This document shows positions 48,458 to 57,607 of a stretch of DNA of 64,000 bases, one piece after another. How positions within the stretch are numbered: position 1 is the first letter of the stretch; the number at the start of each line of letters is the position of its first letter. The DNA is taken from positions 62,001 to 126,000 of the forward strand of contig DEQW01000003.1 of NCBI GenBank assembly GCA_002360635.1. The letters are read 5' to 3'. Made by a program: the position numbers and the translations under genes. This stretch comes from Flavobacteriaceae bacterium UBA3356 (GTDB lineage: Bacteria; Bacteroidota; Bacteroidia; Flavobacteriales; Flavobacteriaceae). The notes below the pieces were generated by a model. It made no database searches, was not told the origin of the DNA, and was given only the letters and a program-made list of their open reading frames with translations.

Positions 48458-48588
48458 AACTTAAAGAGACTTTTTAAAACAATCATTTTGCATACTCCAA
48501 TCTTAATATTGCGTTAAGTGCTTTGGGATTACTGGACATATCCTGTAACTTTAAATAAAAAGCTATCACAAGAGAATTTTAATGATTT

Positions 48589-49491
48589 ATGAAAGTATTG
48601 ATAACGGGAGCAACAGGATTGATAGGGACACAGTTAACAAAAGAATGCCATAAAGCAGGCATTTCTGTAAACTATTTAACAACGAGTAAAGAAAAAATAG
48701 AAAATGAGCCCAATTACAAAGGGTTTTATTGGAACCCTTATGAAGGTAAGATTGATAAAAATGCTTTTAAAGATGTAACTACGATCATTAATTTGGTAGG
48801 TGCAACCATATCAAAAAGATGGACAAAAAGCTATAAGAAAACAATTATAGAAAGCCGCACCAAAACAGCCGACCTTATATTTGAAACTCTCAAAAATAAT
48901 AAAACAACAGTAAAACATTTTATTTCTGCAAGCGGTGTAAGTATTTACCCAAATAGCGAATCCCGATTATATACTGAAGAAGATACAGCAGTTGATACTA
49001 CTTTCTTAGCGGAAGTCGTTCAAGCTTGGGAAGCTGCCGCAGATCAATTTGAAAAATTAGACATGAGGGTGACAAAAGTGCGCACTGGTGTTGTCCTGGC
49101 AGAAGATGATGGCGCATTCCCCAAATTAGTTAAGCCCATTGAAAAAGGATTTGGTGCAGCATTAGGTAGTGGCAAACAATGGATGTCTTGGATACACATA
49201 GAAGATATTGTATGTATTTACATGCATGTATTGAAAAATGGGCTTCGAGGAGTGTATAATGCTACTGCTCCCAACCCTGTTACCAATGAAAAAATGACGC
49301 AAAAAATTGCTGCATATTTAGAAAAAGACCTTTGGTTGCCTAACGTACCAGGATTTGTATTGCGACTGGTTTTGGGTCAAATGTCCGTGTTAGTGTTAAA
49401 AGGACAGTTGGTAAGCTCAAAAAAACTGGAAGAAAGTGGCTATGAGTTTAGATACGTTAATGTGGCACCCGCGATAAAAAATTTATTATAA
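48589..49491 (+). CDS. TIGR01777-family epimerase/oxidoreductase (SDR fold)
   Basis: 300 residues. N-terminal Rossmann motif LITGATGLIGTQL, then VTTIINLVGATISKRWTKSYK, the segment FISASGVSIYPN, the central KVRTGVVLAEDDGAFPKL and WMSWIHIEDIV, and the DUF1731-like C-terminus (NVPGFVLRLVLGQMSVLVLKGQ). The family (YfcH, SULA) is NAD(P)-linked with unknown substrates. Confidence 0.93.
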   Translation: MKVLITGATGLIGTQLTKECHKAGISVNYLTTSKEKIENEPNYKGFYWNPYEGKIDKNAFKDVTTIINLVGATISKRWTKSYKKTIIESRTKTADLIFETLKNNKTTVKHFISASGVSIYPNSESRLYTEEDTAVDTTFLAEVVQAWEAAADQFEKLDMRVTKVRTGVVLAEDDGAFPKLVKPIEKGFGAALGSGKQWMSWIHIEDIVCIYMHVLKNGLRGVYNATAPNPVTNEKMTQKIAAYLEKDLWLPNVPGFVLRLVLGQMSVLVLKGQLVSSKKLEESGYEFRYVNVAPAIKNLL

Positions 49492-49494
49492 GAA

Positions 49495-49522
49495 AAAAGA
49501 CGGTCTTTTTAGACCGTCTTTT
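49495..49522. terminator. Terminator between convergent genes
   Basis: 12-bp arms AAAAGACGGTCT/AGACCGTCTTTT with a 4-nt loop and a long T run on the plus strand, between the epimerase and YceI stops. Confidence 0.85.
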
Positions 49523-49541
49523 TTTTTGTGCTTTACAGTGA

Positions 49542-50207
49542 TTACTTTTTAGCAATCAATGATATTGTCAATTCAATATCGTCACTTATAAATTTATCCC
49601 CTAAGTTGTCAAATACTGATTTAGAACCGTAATTAACACCCCATTTTGTACGGTCAATAGTAAAAGGTTTACTCTCAATCATTACCTTGTCAACATCCAT
49701 ATTCACAGTCGCAGGAAACTCAATATGGTTTGTTTTATCTTTCATGGTAAGGTTTCCTTTTATCATTGTATGGTCGCCCATCGCTTCTACTCCAGTTAAT
49801 TCGAAAGTTGCGGTTGGATATTTGTTTACATTAAAAAAGTCTCCTTCTTTTCCTTCCACAGTACCCATAAGGTGTGCTTCTAAATTTGCTTTTTTCTCAC
49901 CTTCCAAGTCTTCGTCGTTAATGGTTTTCATGTCGATGGTAAAATTACCAGCTTCAATCATGTTGTTGTTCACAGAAAGTGAACCTTCTGCCAAATCTAC
50001 TGTTCCGTGGTGGCTTCCTGTTGGTTTTTCACCGTGCCATTTAATGGTCGATGCTGCAGTATCAACTGTGTAATCAACAGCTTCTTGAGTAGTCTCGGCA
50101 ACTTCTTTCGCTTCTGATGTTTTTGCCTCTTTTTTTCCTTCATTACAAGAAACAGCTCCTATTGCTATAAAAACTGCCAATGTACTATTGATGATGGTTT
50201 TCTTCAT
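49542..50207 (-). CDS. YceI-family lipoprotein
   Basis: 221 residues. The lipobox AIGAVSCNE puts Cys near 21. A Glu/Lys/Thr linker is followed by the YceI lipocalin-like barrel (about 45-220): DYTVDTAASTIKWHGEKPTG, the middle strands FFNVNKYPTATFELTGVE, and IDRTKWGVNYGSKSVFDN near the end. Relatives bind polyisoprenoids in the periplasm. Here it is membrane-anchored. Confidence 0.93.
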   Translation of the reverse strand: MKKTIINSTLAVFIAIGAVSCNEGKKEAKTSEAKEVAETTQEAVDYTVDTAASTIKWHGEKPTGSHHGTVDLAEGSLSVNNNMIEAGNFTIDMKTINDEDLEGEKKANLEAHLMGTVEGKEGDFFNVNKYPTATFELTGVEAMGDHTMIKGNLTMKDKTNHIEFPATVNMDVDKVMIESKPFTIDRTKWGVNYGSKSVFDNLGDKFISDDIELTISLIAKK

Positions 50208-50235
50208 GGTTTGTTCTGAATTTTTATTATTTCAG

Positions 50236-50243
50236 CAAAAATA
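50236..50243 (-). promoter_or_regulatory. Candidate minus-7 box for the YceI gene
   Basis: TATTTTTG on the minus strand, 28 bp before its ATG. Confidence 0.4.
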
Positions 50244-50290
50244 TACTTTTAAAGATTCCTTCTTCTTAAAATACTATTAAAATAAATGCT

Positions 50291-50329
50291 TGACATTTTG
50301 TCATTTCATAGGAAATGGCAGTACTTTTG
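50291..50329 (+). promoter_or_regulatory. grpE-dnaJ promoter with overlapping palindrome
   Basis: TTTG (50297-50300), a 21-bp spacer and TACTTTTG (50322-50329) fit the Bacteroidota promoter. The palindrome TGACATTTTGTCA (50291-50303) covers the minus-33 element, where a repressor or activator could act. It is not a CIRCE element. Confidence 0.5.
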
Positions 50330-50352
50330 CACCTTTCTGAAAAAAAACAAAA

Positions 50353-50928
50353 ATGAACTCATTTATGAGCAAGAAAAATAAAACCAAAAAAGAGGAAGTT
50401 GCCGAAAATGACGTGGCAACAAAAGAGCAGGAGCAACAAGATGCCGTTGACTCTCCTGAAGCTCAAAAGCCTGAAGAAGAAGAGCTAACAAAACTGCAAG
50501 AAGAATTAGAAAAAGAAAAGGAACGTAACTTGCGTTTGTTTGCAGAATTTGAAAACTACAAAAGAAGAACCGGGCGTGAGCGTGTTGAGTTGTTTAAAAC
50601 TGCCGGGCAGGATGTAATAACATCATTACTTCCGGTAATGGACGACTTTGACCGTGCTTTGAAAGAAATTGAAAAAGCGGAAGACGATAACCTTTTGAAA
50701 GGGGTGGAATTAATTCAGAACAAATTAAAAGAAACCTTGCGAGCAAAAGGACTCGAGCCTATAGATACTAAGCAAGGCGAAACGTTCGATGCTGAAATAC
50801 ACGAAGCAGTAACGCAAATCCCCGCTCCCTCAGACGATTTAAAAGGAAAAATAATTGATGTAATTGAAAAGGGATACACCTTGGGTGAAAAGATCATCCG
50901 GTTCCCAAAAGTTGTGATAGGCCAATAA
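50353..50928 (+). CDS. grpE: Nucleotide exchange factor GrpE
   Basis: Exchanges ADP for ATP on DnaK. 191 residues: a disordered acidic/Lys/Gln-rich start (about 1-55), a long coiled coil (LTKLQEELEKEKERNLRLFAEFENYKRR) and the beta-wing with LLPVMDDFDRAL, KGLEPIDTKQGETFDAEIHEAV and VIEKGYTLGEKIIRFPKVVIG. Two ATGs (50353 and 50365, MSKKNK) are both possible. dnaJ starts 3 bp after its stop. DnaK itself is not in the window. Confidence 0.96.
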   Translation: MNSFMSKKNKTKKEEVAENDVATKEQEQQDAVDSPEAQKPEEEELTKLQEELEKEKERNLRLFAEFENYKRRTGRERVELFKTAGQDVITSLLPVMDDFDRALKEIEKAEDDNLLKGVELIQNKLKETLRAKGLEPIDTKQGETFDAEIHEAVTQIPAPSDDLKGKIIDVIEKGYTLGEKIIRFPKVVIGQ

Positions 50929-50931
50929 TTT

Positions 50932-52050
50932 ATGAAGGAAGATTATTACGAAATACTCGGTTTAAGTAAAAACGCTACGGCGGCAGAAATTAAAAAAGCA
51001 TATCGGAAGATGGCTATTAAATATCACCCAGATAAAAATCCTGGTGATGATAAGGCCGAAGATATGTTTAAAAAATCTGCTGAAGCATACGAGGTTCTAA
51101 GTAACCCCGATAAAAAAGCCCGTTATGACCAATTTGGTCACCAAGCCTTCGATGGTTCTGGTGGTTTTGGTGGCGGAGGTATGAATATGGATGATATCTT
51201 CAGCCAATTTGGCGATATTTTTGGCGGCGCTTTTGGCGGCGGCGGAGGTTTTGGAGGTTTTGGCGGCGGTAGAGGCCGTAGAACTGTAAAAGGAAGCAAC
51301 CTTCGTATTCGCGTGCAACTTACGTTAGAGGAAATTGCCAATGGTGTAGAAAAGAAAATTAAAGTTAAACGCAAGAAAGTTGCGCAAGGCACCACCTATA
51401 AAACCTGTACAACGTGTAATGGTTCAGGGCAAATGACACGTATACAGAACACAATTTTAGGCCGTATGCAAACAGCTACTACCTGTAATGTGTGTGGTGG
51501 AAGTGGTCAAATAGTAGATAGTAAACCTACGAATGCAGATGCACATGGTATGTTAGCGACCGAAGAGACCGTTTCCATAAAAATCCCAGCAGGTGTAGTA
51601 GATGGTATGCAGCTTAAAGTTTCAGGAAAAGGAAACGATGCTCCTGGCAATGGGATAGCGGGTGATTTATTAGTGGCTATCGAGGAAAAAGAGCACCCTA
51701 CCTTACAAAGGGAAGGTGATAACTTGCATTACGATCTTTACGTCAGTTTCCCAGATGCTACATTGGGTGCTTCAAAAGAAATTGATACCGTCACGGGAAA
51801 AGTGCGTATTAAGGTAGAGCCTGGAGTACAAAGTGGAAAAATACTAAGGCTTCGTAATAAAGGAATACCAAGCATTAATGGTTATGGATCTGGAGATTTA
51901 CTCGTACATGTAAATGTTTGGACCCCTAAAACCTTAAGTAAAGAACAACGTGCCTTTTTTGAGAAGATGACTGACGATGAGCACTTTCAGCCCAAGCCTG
52001 AAAAAGAAGACAAATCATTTTTTGAAAAGGTAAAAGACATGTTTTCTTAA
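50932..52050 (+). CDS. dnaJ: Co-chaperone DnaJ lacking zinc site I
   Basis: Delivers substrates to DnaK and stimulates its ATPase. 372 residues: J domain (1-70) with YHPDKNPG, Gly/Phe-rich region (about 75-120), cysteine region (about 155-205), two substrate-binding beta domains and a C-terminal dimer helix. Canonical DnaJ has four CxxCxGxG motifs. Here only CTTCNGSG and CNVCGGSG remain, corresponding to motifs 2 and 3. Motif 1 is replaced by KKVAQGTTYKT and motif 4 by SKPTNADAHGM. Zinc site II should form and site I cannot. Confidence 0.96.
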   Translation: MKEDYYEILGLSKNATAAEIKKAYRKMAIKYHPDKNPGDDKAEDMFKKSAEAYEVLSNPDKKARYDQFGHQAFDGSGGFGGGGMNMDDIFSQFGDIFGGAFGGGGGFGGFGGGRGRRTVKGSNLRIRVQLTLEEIANGVEKKIKVKRKKVAQGTTYKTCTTCNGSGQMTRIQNTILGRMQTATTCNVCGGSGQIVDSKPTNADAHGMLATEETVSIKIPAGVVDGMQLKVSGKGNDAPGNGIAGDLLVAIEEKEHPTLQREGDNLHYDLYVSFPDATLGASKEIDTVTGKVRIKVEPGVQSGKILRLRNKGIPSINGYGSGDLLVHVNVWTPKTLSKEQRAFFEKMTDDEHFQPKPEKEDKSFFEKVKDMFS

Positions 52051-52138
52051 ATAAACGTTAATTAAATAATTTTTACCTATATTTGATTCATCGCTATACT
52101 TAAAAGCGATAATTTTTCTTTTTCATAGCAATTTTTTT

Positions 52139-52176
52139 CCCACCCTTTATTTATAGAGGGTGGGTTTTGTTTTTTA
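52139..52176 (+). terminator. Terminator of the grpE-dnaJ unit
   Basis: 8-bp GC-rich arms CCCACCCT/AGGGTGGG with a 10-nt loop followed by TTTTGTTTTTT, 89 bp after the dnaJ stop. A weaker dyad ATCGCT/AGCGAT precedes it. Confidence 0.75.
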
Positions 52177-52344
52177 GGGCAATTACTAGGAAAACAGTGC
52201 TTTTATGGTGTTTTTTTATTCGGATTCTACCTTTAAAACTGTAACAAAACTTAGCTTTACAGCACTAACAGATTAAATTACCAGAAATACGTATTTGCCT
52301 TCACAAGCAATTCAATATCTTTACGAAATCGATAGCAAAAATTT

Positions 52345-53271
52345 ATGGAAAAACTTTTAGTAGCAAATAATGTTACCAAAACATTCGGCAAGTATAAAGC
52401 AATCAATAACATATCAATTGAGGTCCCCAAAGGAAGCATTTTTGGTTTGTTGGGGCCAAATGGTGCTGGAAAAACAACTTTTATTCGTGTCATTAATCAA
52501 ATTACTATGCCTGATACTGGTGAGGTTATTTTGGATGGTGAAAAACTACAACCGCATCATATTAAATATATCGGGTATTTGCCCGAAGAACGGGGTTTGT
52601 ACAAATCCATGAAAGTAGGGGAGCAAGCATTGTACTTGGCACAATTAAAAGGCTTGAGCAAAACCGAAGCTAAAGAACGATTAAAATATTGGTTTGACCG
52701 TTTGGAAATAGGCGATTGGTGGAACAAAAAAATACAAGAGCTTTCGAAAGGGATGGCACAAAAAATCCAGTTTGTGGTTACCGTCATGCACAATCCAAAA
52801 TTGCTAATCTTTGATGAACCTTTTAGTGGTTTCGATCCTATAAACGCCAACTTAATTAAAGACGAAATATTAAAACTGCGCGATGATGGGGCCACCATTA
52901 TTTTTTCTACACACCGTATGGAATCTGTAGAAGAAATGTGCGACCATATTGCCTTGATTAATAAGGGAAATAAGATATTGGACGGTAAGTTGATCGATAT
53001 CAAACGGGAATATAAATCGAATACTTATGAAGTAGGTATTCAGGCAGAATACCCCGATGTGGTCACGGCCGATTTAAAAGAAAAATTCACCTTATTTCCA
53101 GCAACTTTTAAAAGCATTAATAACGAATTACAGTATAAAGTTCAGATTCCAGAAACACACACCGCCAACGATTTAATCACGTATTTAACTGGAAAAGGGG
53201 AGCTTACCCATTTTGTAGAGGTAATCCCTTCAGCAAACGATATTTTTATAGAAACTGTACGTAACAACTAA
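52345..53271 (+). CDS. ABC transporter ATP-binding protein (NatA-like)
   Basis: 308 residues. Walker A GLLGPNGAGKTTF near residue 38, Q-loop GYLPEERGLY, signature LSKGMAQKIQF (an LSGGQ variant), Walker B LLIFDEPFSGFDP, and H-loop STHRMESVEEMC. The C-terminal 80 residues carry the accessory domain seen in NatA/exporter ATPases. It pairs with the ABC-2 permease 10 bp downstream. The substrate is unknown; Na+ or small-molecule export is plausible. Confidence 0.93.
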   Translation: MEKLLVANNVTKTFGKYKAINNISIEVPKGSIFGLLGPNGAGKTTFIRVINQITMPDTGEVILDGEKLQPHHIKYIGYLPEERGLYKSMKVGEQALYLAQLKGLSKTEAKERLKYWFDRLEIGDWWNKKIQELSKGMAQKIQFVVTVMHNPKLLIFDEPFSGFDPINANLIKDEILKLRDDGATIIFSTHRMESVEEMCDHIALINKGNKILDGKLIDIKREYKSNTYEVGIQAEYPDVVTADLKEKFTLFPATFKSINNELQYKVQIPETHTANDLITYLTGKGELTHFVEVIPSANDIFIETVRNN

Positions 53272-53281
53272 TCAATAGGAT

Positions 53282-54589
53282 ATGAATCATCTTTCCCTAA
53301 TATTAAAAAGAGAGTACTTAAATAAAGTAAGAAACAAGTCCTTTATCATTATGACGTTCTTAAGTCCGTTGATATTGGTTGGTATTTTTACGTTGGTTGC
53401 CTATTTGTCTGATGTTAATAGCGATAGCATACGAACCATTACGATTTTGGACGAAAGCAACCTGTTTGTCGATGAGTTTGAAGATACCGGCTCAATAGAT
53501 TATAAGCCATTGAGTGATATTTCACTTTCTGAAGCAAAAAAACTATCTGAAGAATCAGAATATTACGGTTTTTTGTACATTCCCAAAACACAAACAATTG
53601 ATGAGCTTGCCAATAAAATCACTTTTTATTCTGAAGATTCACCGTCCTTAACCATTATGGATGATATTCAAGATGCCATTGAAGAAAAAGTAAATAAAGA
53701 AAAACTTCAGGAAGCCGGAATAGACCCAAATAAAATTGATGAACTTCGTATAAAAATTGACACAAATTTAGAAACCTATGCCGGACAAGAAACCTCAAAA
53801 TTGGGCTCAGGTCTTAAATTAATTTTTGGCGGTGCAGCTGGATATTTACTGTTTATGTTTATTATCATCTACGGAAATATGATTATGCGTAGTGTAATTG
53901 AAGAAAAGACCAGTAGGATTATTGAGGTAATCATCTCTTCAGTAAAACCAATGAAGCTTTTACTGGGTAAAATTTTTGGTACAACCTTAGCGGGAATCAC
54001 TCAGTTTTTAGCTTGGATTGTATTAATAGGCGTATTTAGTATTGTAGTGACTTCAATTTTAGGGATAGATCCTTCAGCTGTACAAACTCCGCAACAGCAA
54101 ATGCTTGATGCCAATGGCAGTGGCGCAGAACAAATAGCATTAGAAGTGATTCACGAAATAAATTCGTTACCTATTGCTAATTTAATTATCATGTTTGTCC
54201 TATTCTTTATTGGTGGGTATTTACTGTATGCATCTTTATATGCAGCCATTGGTGCTGCTGTTGATAGTGAGACGGATACACAGCAGTTTATGATGCCTAT
54301 TTTAATGCCTTTAATATTGGCGGTTTATGTAGGTTTCTTTACCGTAATTGATAACCCTCATGGTACGGTGTCACAAATATTCTCTTTTATACCTTTTACT
54401 TCACCTGTAGTGATGTTAATGCGTATTCCATTTGGTGTGCCTATTTGGCAACAAATTGTATCAGTAGTTATTTTATTTGGTACATTTATGGGTACAGTTT
54501 GGTTCGCTTCAAAAATTTACCGAGTTGGTATTTTAATGTATGGAAAAAAGGCGAGCTATAAAGAGATTATCAAGTGGCTTAAATACTAA
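53282..54589 (+). CDS. ABC-2 family permease (NatB-like)
   Basis: 435 residues. N-terminal helix (SFIIMTFLSPLILVGIFTLV), a large extracytoplasmic domain (about 45-185), then five or six helices including LFMFIIIYGNMIMRSVIEEK and the coupling segment TSRIIEVIISSVKPMKLLLGK, which is the family hallmark. It follows the ATPase gene by 10 bp and precedes mscS by 2 bp. Confidence 0.92.
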   Translation: MNHLSLILKREYLNKVRNKSFIIMTFLSPLILVGIFTLVAYLSDVNSDSIRTITILDESNLFVDEFEDTGSIDYKPLSDISLSEAKKLSEESEYYGFLYIPKTQTIDELANKITFYSEDSPSLTIMDDIQDAIEEKVNKEKLQEAGIDPNKIDELRIKIDTNLETYAGQETSKLGSGLKLIFGGAAGYLLFMFIIIYGNMIMRSVIEEKTSRIIEVIISSVKPMKLLLGKIFGTTLAGITQFLAWIVLIGVFSIVVTSILGIDPSAVQTPQQQMLDANGSGAEQIALEVIHEINSLPIANLIIMFVLFFIGGYLLYASLYAAIGAAVDSETDTQQFMMPILMPLILAVYVGFFTVIDNPHGTVSQIFSFIPFTSPVVMLMRIPFGVPIWQQIVSVVILFGTFMGTVWFASKIYRVGILMYGKKASYKEIIKWLKY

Positions 54590-54591
54590 AG

Positions 54592-55488
54592 ATGATTCAG
54601 CAGGAAAAGGTTTCTGAAAAAATAGAACATGTAGTAAAAGATGATATTTGGGGAAATATTAAAGAATTTCTTCAACTAGGCTTTCATTTTGGAGAAGGTG
54701 ACAAACAAATTAATATTACCATTGGATTACTCATCCTAGTGGTTTTTTCTTTCTTTATTGCCAGTTTTATTTTAAAATGGATACGGGTTTTGTTTACTCG
54801 TAGAATGGCAGAAAACGATAAACGTAAGTTTATTAGTGTTTTCAAGTTTATTAAATATGTCACCTATATTGTTGTTGTGTTTGCTGTTTTAAGTGTAGCA
54901 GGGATAAATGTGACTCCTTTTTTAGCAGCTTCAGCGGCATTATTGGTTGGTTTAGGTTTGGCCTTACAAGACCTTTTTAAGGATGTAATAGGAGGTATTT
55001 TTATTATTCTTGACAAATCTTTGTTAGTAGGGGACATTATAGAACTGAACAATAAAGTTGGTAGAGTAATAGATATAAAATTGCGAACCACGCGTGCCAT
55101 TACTCGTGATGATAAGATTATCATTATCCCTAATCATAAGTTTATTACCGATACTATATACAATTACACCCAGAACCATCGAACTACTAGAGAGTTTGTA
55201 AGAGTTGGTGTTGCTTATGGAAGTGATACAACTTTGGTTAAAGAATTGCTCTTACAAAGTGCCGAAAAACAAAAAGGTGTGTTAAAAAGTCCTAAACCTT
55301 TCGTATTATTTGAGGATTTTGGAGATTCAGCGCTTATATTTAGTATCTACTTTTATATTGGAGATAGTTTTGTAGATCCCCGAATTAAAAGTGAAATGCG
55401 TTTTCGTATAGACCAACTGTTTAGGGAAAACCAAATTACCATCCCGTTCCCGCAACGCGATGTACACTTATTTCAAACTAAAAAATAG
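54592..55488 (+). CDS. Small-conductance mechanosensitive channel (MscS family)
   Basis: 298 residues with transmembrane helices at about 45-65 and 88-108, and the pore helix TM3 with AASAALLVGLGLALQDLFKD, followed by the beta domain (GVGDII-like VGDIIELNNKVGRVIDIKLR, TTRAITRDDKIIIIPNHKFI) and the C-terminal vestibule domain. It relieves hypo-osmotic stress. Spacing of 2 bp from the ABC permease suggests one transcript. Confidence 0.92.
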   Translation: MIQQEKVSEKIEHVVKDDIWGNIKEFLQLGFHFGEGDKQINITIGLLILVVFSFFIASFILKWIRVLFTRRMAENDKRKFISVFKFIKYVTYIVVVFAVLSVAGINVTPFLAASAALLVGLGLALQDLFKDVIGGIFIILDKSLLVGDIIELNNKVGRVIDIKLRTTRAITRDDKIIIIPNHKFITDTIYNYTQNHRTTREFVRVGVAYGSDTTLVKELLLQSAEKQKGVLKSPKPFVLFEDFGDSALIFSIYFYIGDSFVDPRIKSEMRFRIDQLFRENQITIPFPQRDVHLFQTKK

Positions 55489-55497
55489 ATAACTACT

Positions 55498-56430
55498 TTG
55501 ATGAACAAAAACAATCAGCAAATTAAGAAGGTATTCACTACGTTTCTTATTTTAATATGTACCGCAACTTTTGCCCAAACTACCGATCTTGCTAGAGTTG
55601 AATATTTAAACATACCTTTTTCAAAATCTGATAATTCCATAAGCAGATACCGAGCCCTCGTTCAGGCACCTATACCATTAGACAAAGAGAACGGAAGCAT
55701 TTTTGTAATAAGCTTAGAGTATCGATATATTGATTTTTCAATAAAGGATACTGAAGATGTTAATGCATTTGGAGACAACCTGGTTGATTCTTCTCAAGAT
55801 ATGAGACTTAATTTAGGCTACACTTGGAAATATAATAAGGATTGGCGCTTTGGAGTTCGAGCAGGAGCGCGTATTAACTCTACTTTGGAAAATAAAATAG
55901 GCAACGACGATGTTGTTTACGAAGGTGGCATTTACGCTATTTTAGATAAAAAAAATGACACTACAGTAGCAAAACCTTATCGCCTAATTTTAGGGCTAAC
56001 GTACTCTACAACACCCGGACGTAACTATCCATTGCCACTTATAAACTATTTTAAGGAGTTTCATCCCAATTGGACATTTACATTGGGAGTGCCAAAAACA
56101 AATGTTCGCCATTATTTAAACGATAGTCACAAAGATGCCATACAAGCATTTGCAACTTTAGACAATATTTTTTCGAACCTTCAGAATAATTTTGTTCCAA
56201 ATTCAAGTCAAAACCCTAATAGTAAGCAAGTAGAAAATATTGAACATACGGTTGGACTTTTAGGATTAGGCTATGAACATTTTTTTACAGACCATTTATT
56301 GTTTTATGGCTATGCCGCACATTCAGTCTATAACAACTTTAGGATGGAAAACAATGATGGTGAAAAAATCTATGAAATTAATTCTACAAACACCCCTTAT
56401 TTTCGAGCTGGGTTTAAATTTAAATACTAA
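55498..56430 (+). CDS. DUF6268-type outer-membrane beta-barrel protein
   Basis: 310 residues with a signal peptide (about 1-26, ending TATFAQT). Strand-like repeats with terminal aromatics follow (FVISLEYRYIDFSI, LNLGYTWKYNKDWRFGVRAGARI, LLGLGYEHFFTDHLLFYGYAAH, and the end YFRAGFKFKY), as in barrel proteins ending in an aromatic. I recognise the flavobacterial DUF6268 pattern. The function is unknown. It is 9 bp after mscS and 6 bp before the response regulator. Confidence 0.75.
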   Translation: MMNKNNQQIKKVFTTFLILICTATFAQTTDLARVEYLNIPFSKSDNSISRYRALVQAPIPLDKENGSIFVISLEYRYIDFSIKDTEDVNAFGDNLVDSSQDMRLNLGYTWKYNKDWRFGVRAGARINSTLENKIGNDDVVYEGGIYAILDKKNDTTVAKPYRLILGLTYSTTPGRNYPLPLINYFKEFHPNWTFTLGVPKTNVRHYLNDSHKDAIQAFATLDNIFSNLQNNFVPNSSQNPNSKQVENIEHTVGLLGLGYEHFFTDHLLFYGYAAHSVYNNFRMENNDGEKIYEINSTNTPYFRAGFKFKY

Positions 56431-56436
56431 CAACCA

Positions 56437-57600
56437 ATGCCAAAGATTTTAATAATTGAAGATGAAGCCGCCATTCGCCGTGTGCTGGTAAAAATTCTAA
56501 CCGAAGAAAACGACACCTACGAAGTTACCGAAGCCGAAGATGGATTGGAAGGCACCGAACTTATTAAAGACAAAGATTTCGACTTGGTACTTTGTGACAT
56601 TAAAATGCCTAAAATGGACGGAGTCGAAGTACTCGAATCTATTAAAAAGATAAAACCAGAAACGCCTATTGTTATGATTTCGGGTCATGGCGATTTAGAT
56701 ACTGCTGTAAACACAATGCGTTTGGGGGCGTTCGATTACATATCGAAACCGCCAGATTTAAATCGTTTGCTCAACACGGTTCGTATTGCATTGGACAGAA
56801 AAGAATTGGTCGTTGAAAATACCCGTTTAAAGAAAAAAGTAAGCAAGAATTACCAAATGATCGGGGAGTCGCAAGAAATCGTTCATATTAAAGAAATGAT
56901 CGAAAAAGTGGCCCCTACCGAAGCAAGGGTATTAATCACAGGCCCTAATGGTACAGGTAAAGAACTGGTGGCCCATTGGTTACATCAAAAAAGCGATCGT
57001 AACAAAGGACCAATGATTGAAGTTAACTGTGCAGCTATACCAAGCGAATTAATTGAAAGCGAGTTGTTTGGTCATGTAAAAGGAGCTTTTACGAATGCTA
57101 ACAAAGATCGTGCAGGTAAATTTGAAGCGGCCAATAAAGGAACTATTTTTCTGGATGAAGTTGGCGATATGAGCCTTTCCGCACAAGCAAAAGTATTGCG
57201 GGCACTGCAAGAAAACAAAGTACAACGGGTAGGTAGCGATAAAGATATAAAAGTGAATGTACGGGTAATTGCCGCTACCAATAAAGACTTAAAAAAGGAA
57301 ATTGAAGAAGGCAATTTTAGGGAAGATTTATACCACCGATTAGCTGTAATTTTAATAAAAGTTCCACCATTGAACGAGCGGCGCGATGACATTCCTTTAT
57401 TGGTAGAGTACTTCAGCAAAAAAATTGCCGATGAGCATGGTACGGCACACAAAAGTTTTTCTGAAAAAGCCTTAAAAAAACTCAAAGAATACGACTGGAC
57501 CGGAAACATCCGGGAGCTTCGCAATGTTGTGGAACGTCTAATAATATTAGGAGGGGCCGAAGTAAGCGAAAAAGACGTAAAACTATTTGCAACCAAATAA
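56437..57600 (+). CDS. Sigma-54-type response regulator without DNA-binding domain
   Basis: 387 residues. Receiver domain 1-120 with acidic pocket EDE (8-10) and phospho-acceptor Asp54 in LVLCDIKMPKMDG. AAA+ domain at about 140-370 with Walker A ITGPNGTGKELVA, the sigma-54 contact loop reading GAFTNA instead of GAFTGA, Walker B GTIFLDEVGDM, and FREDLYHRLAVILIKVPPL. The chain stops after the AAA lid (WTGNIRELRNVVERLI...), so the usual Fis-type helix-turn-helix is missing. No histidine kinase gene is adjacent. It may act from solution on RpoN or have lost classical activation. Confidence 0.92.
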   Translation: MPKILIIEDEAAIRRVLVKILTEENDTYEVTEAEDGLEGTELIKDKDFDLVLCDIKMPKMDGVEVLESIKKIKPETPIVMISGHGDLDTAVNTMRLGAFDYISKPPDLNRLLNTVRIALDRKELVVENTRLKKKVSKNYQMIGESQEIVHIKEMIEKVAPTEARVLITGPNGTGKELVAHWLHQKSDRNKGPMIEVNCAAIPSELIESELFGHVKGAFTNANKDRAGKFEAANKGTIFLDEVGDMSLSAQAKVLRALQENKVQRVGSDKDIKVNVRVIAATNKDLKKEIEEGNFREDLYHRLAVILIKVPPLNERRDDIPLLVEYFSKKIADEHGTAHKSFSEKALKKLKEYDWTGNIRELRNVVERLIILGGAEVSEKDVKLFATK

Positions 57601-57607
57601 ATATATT

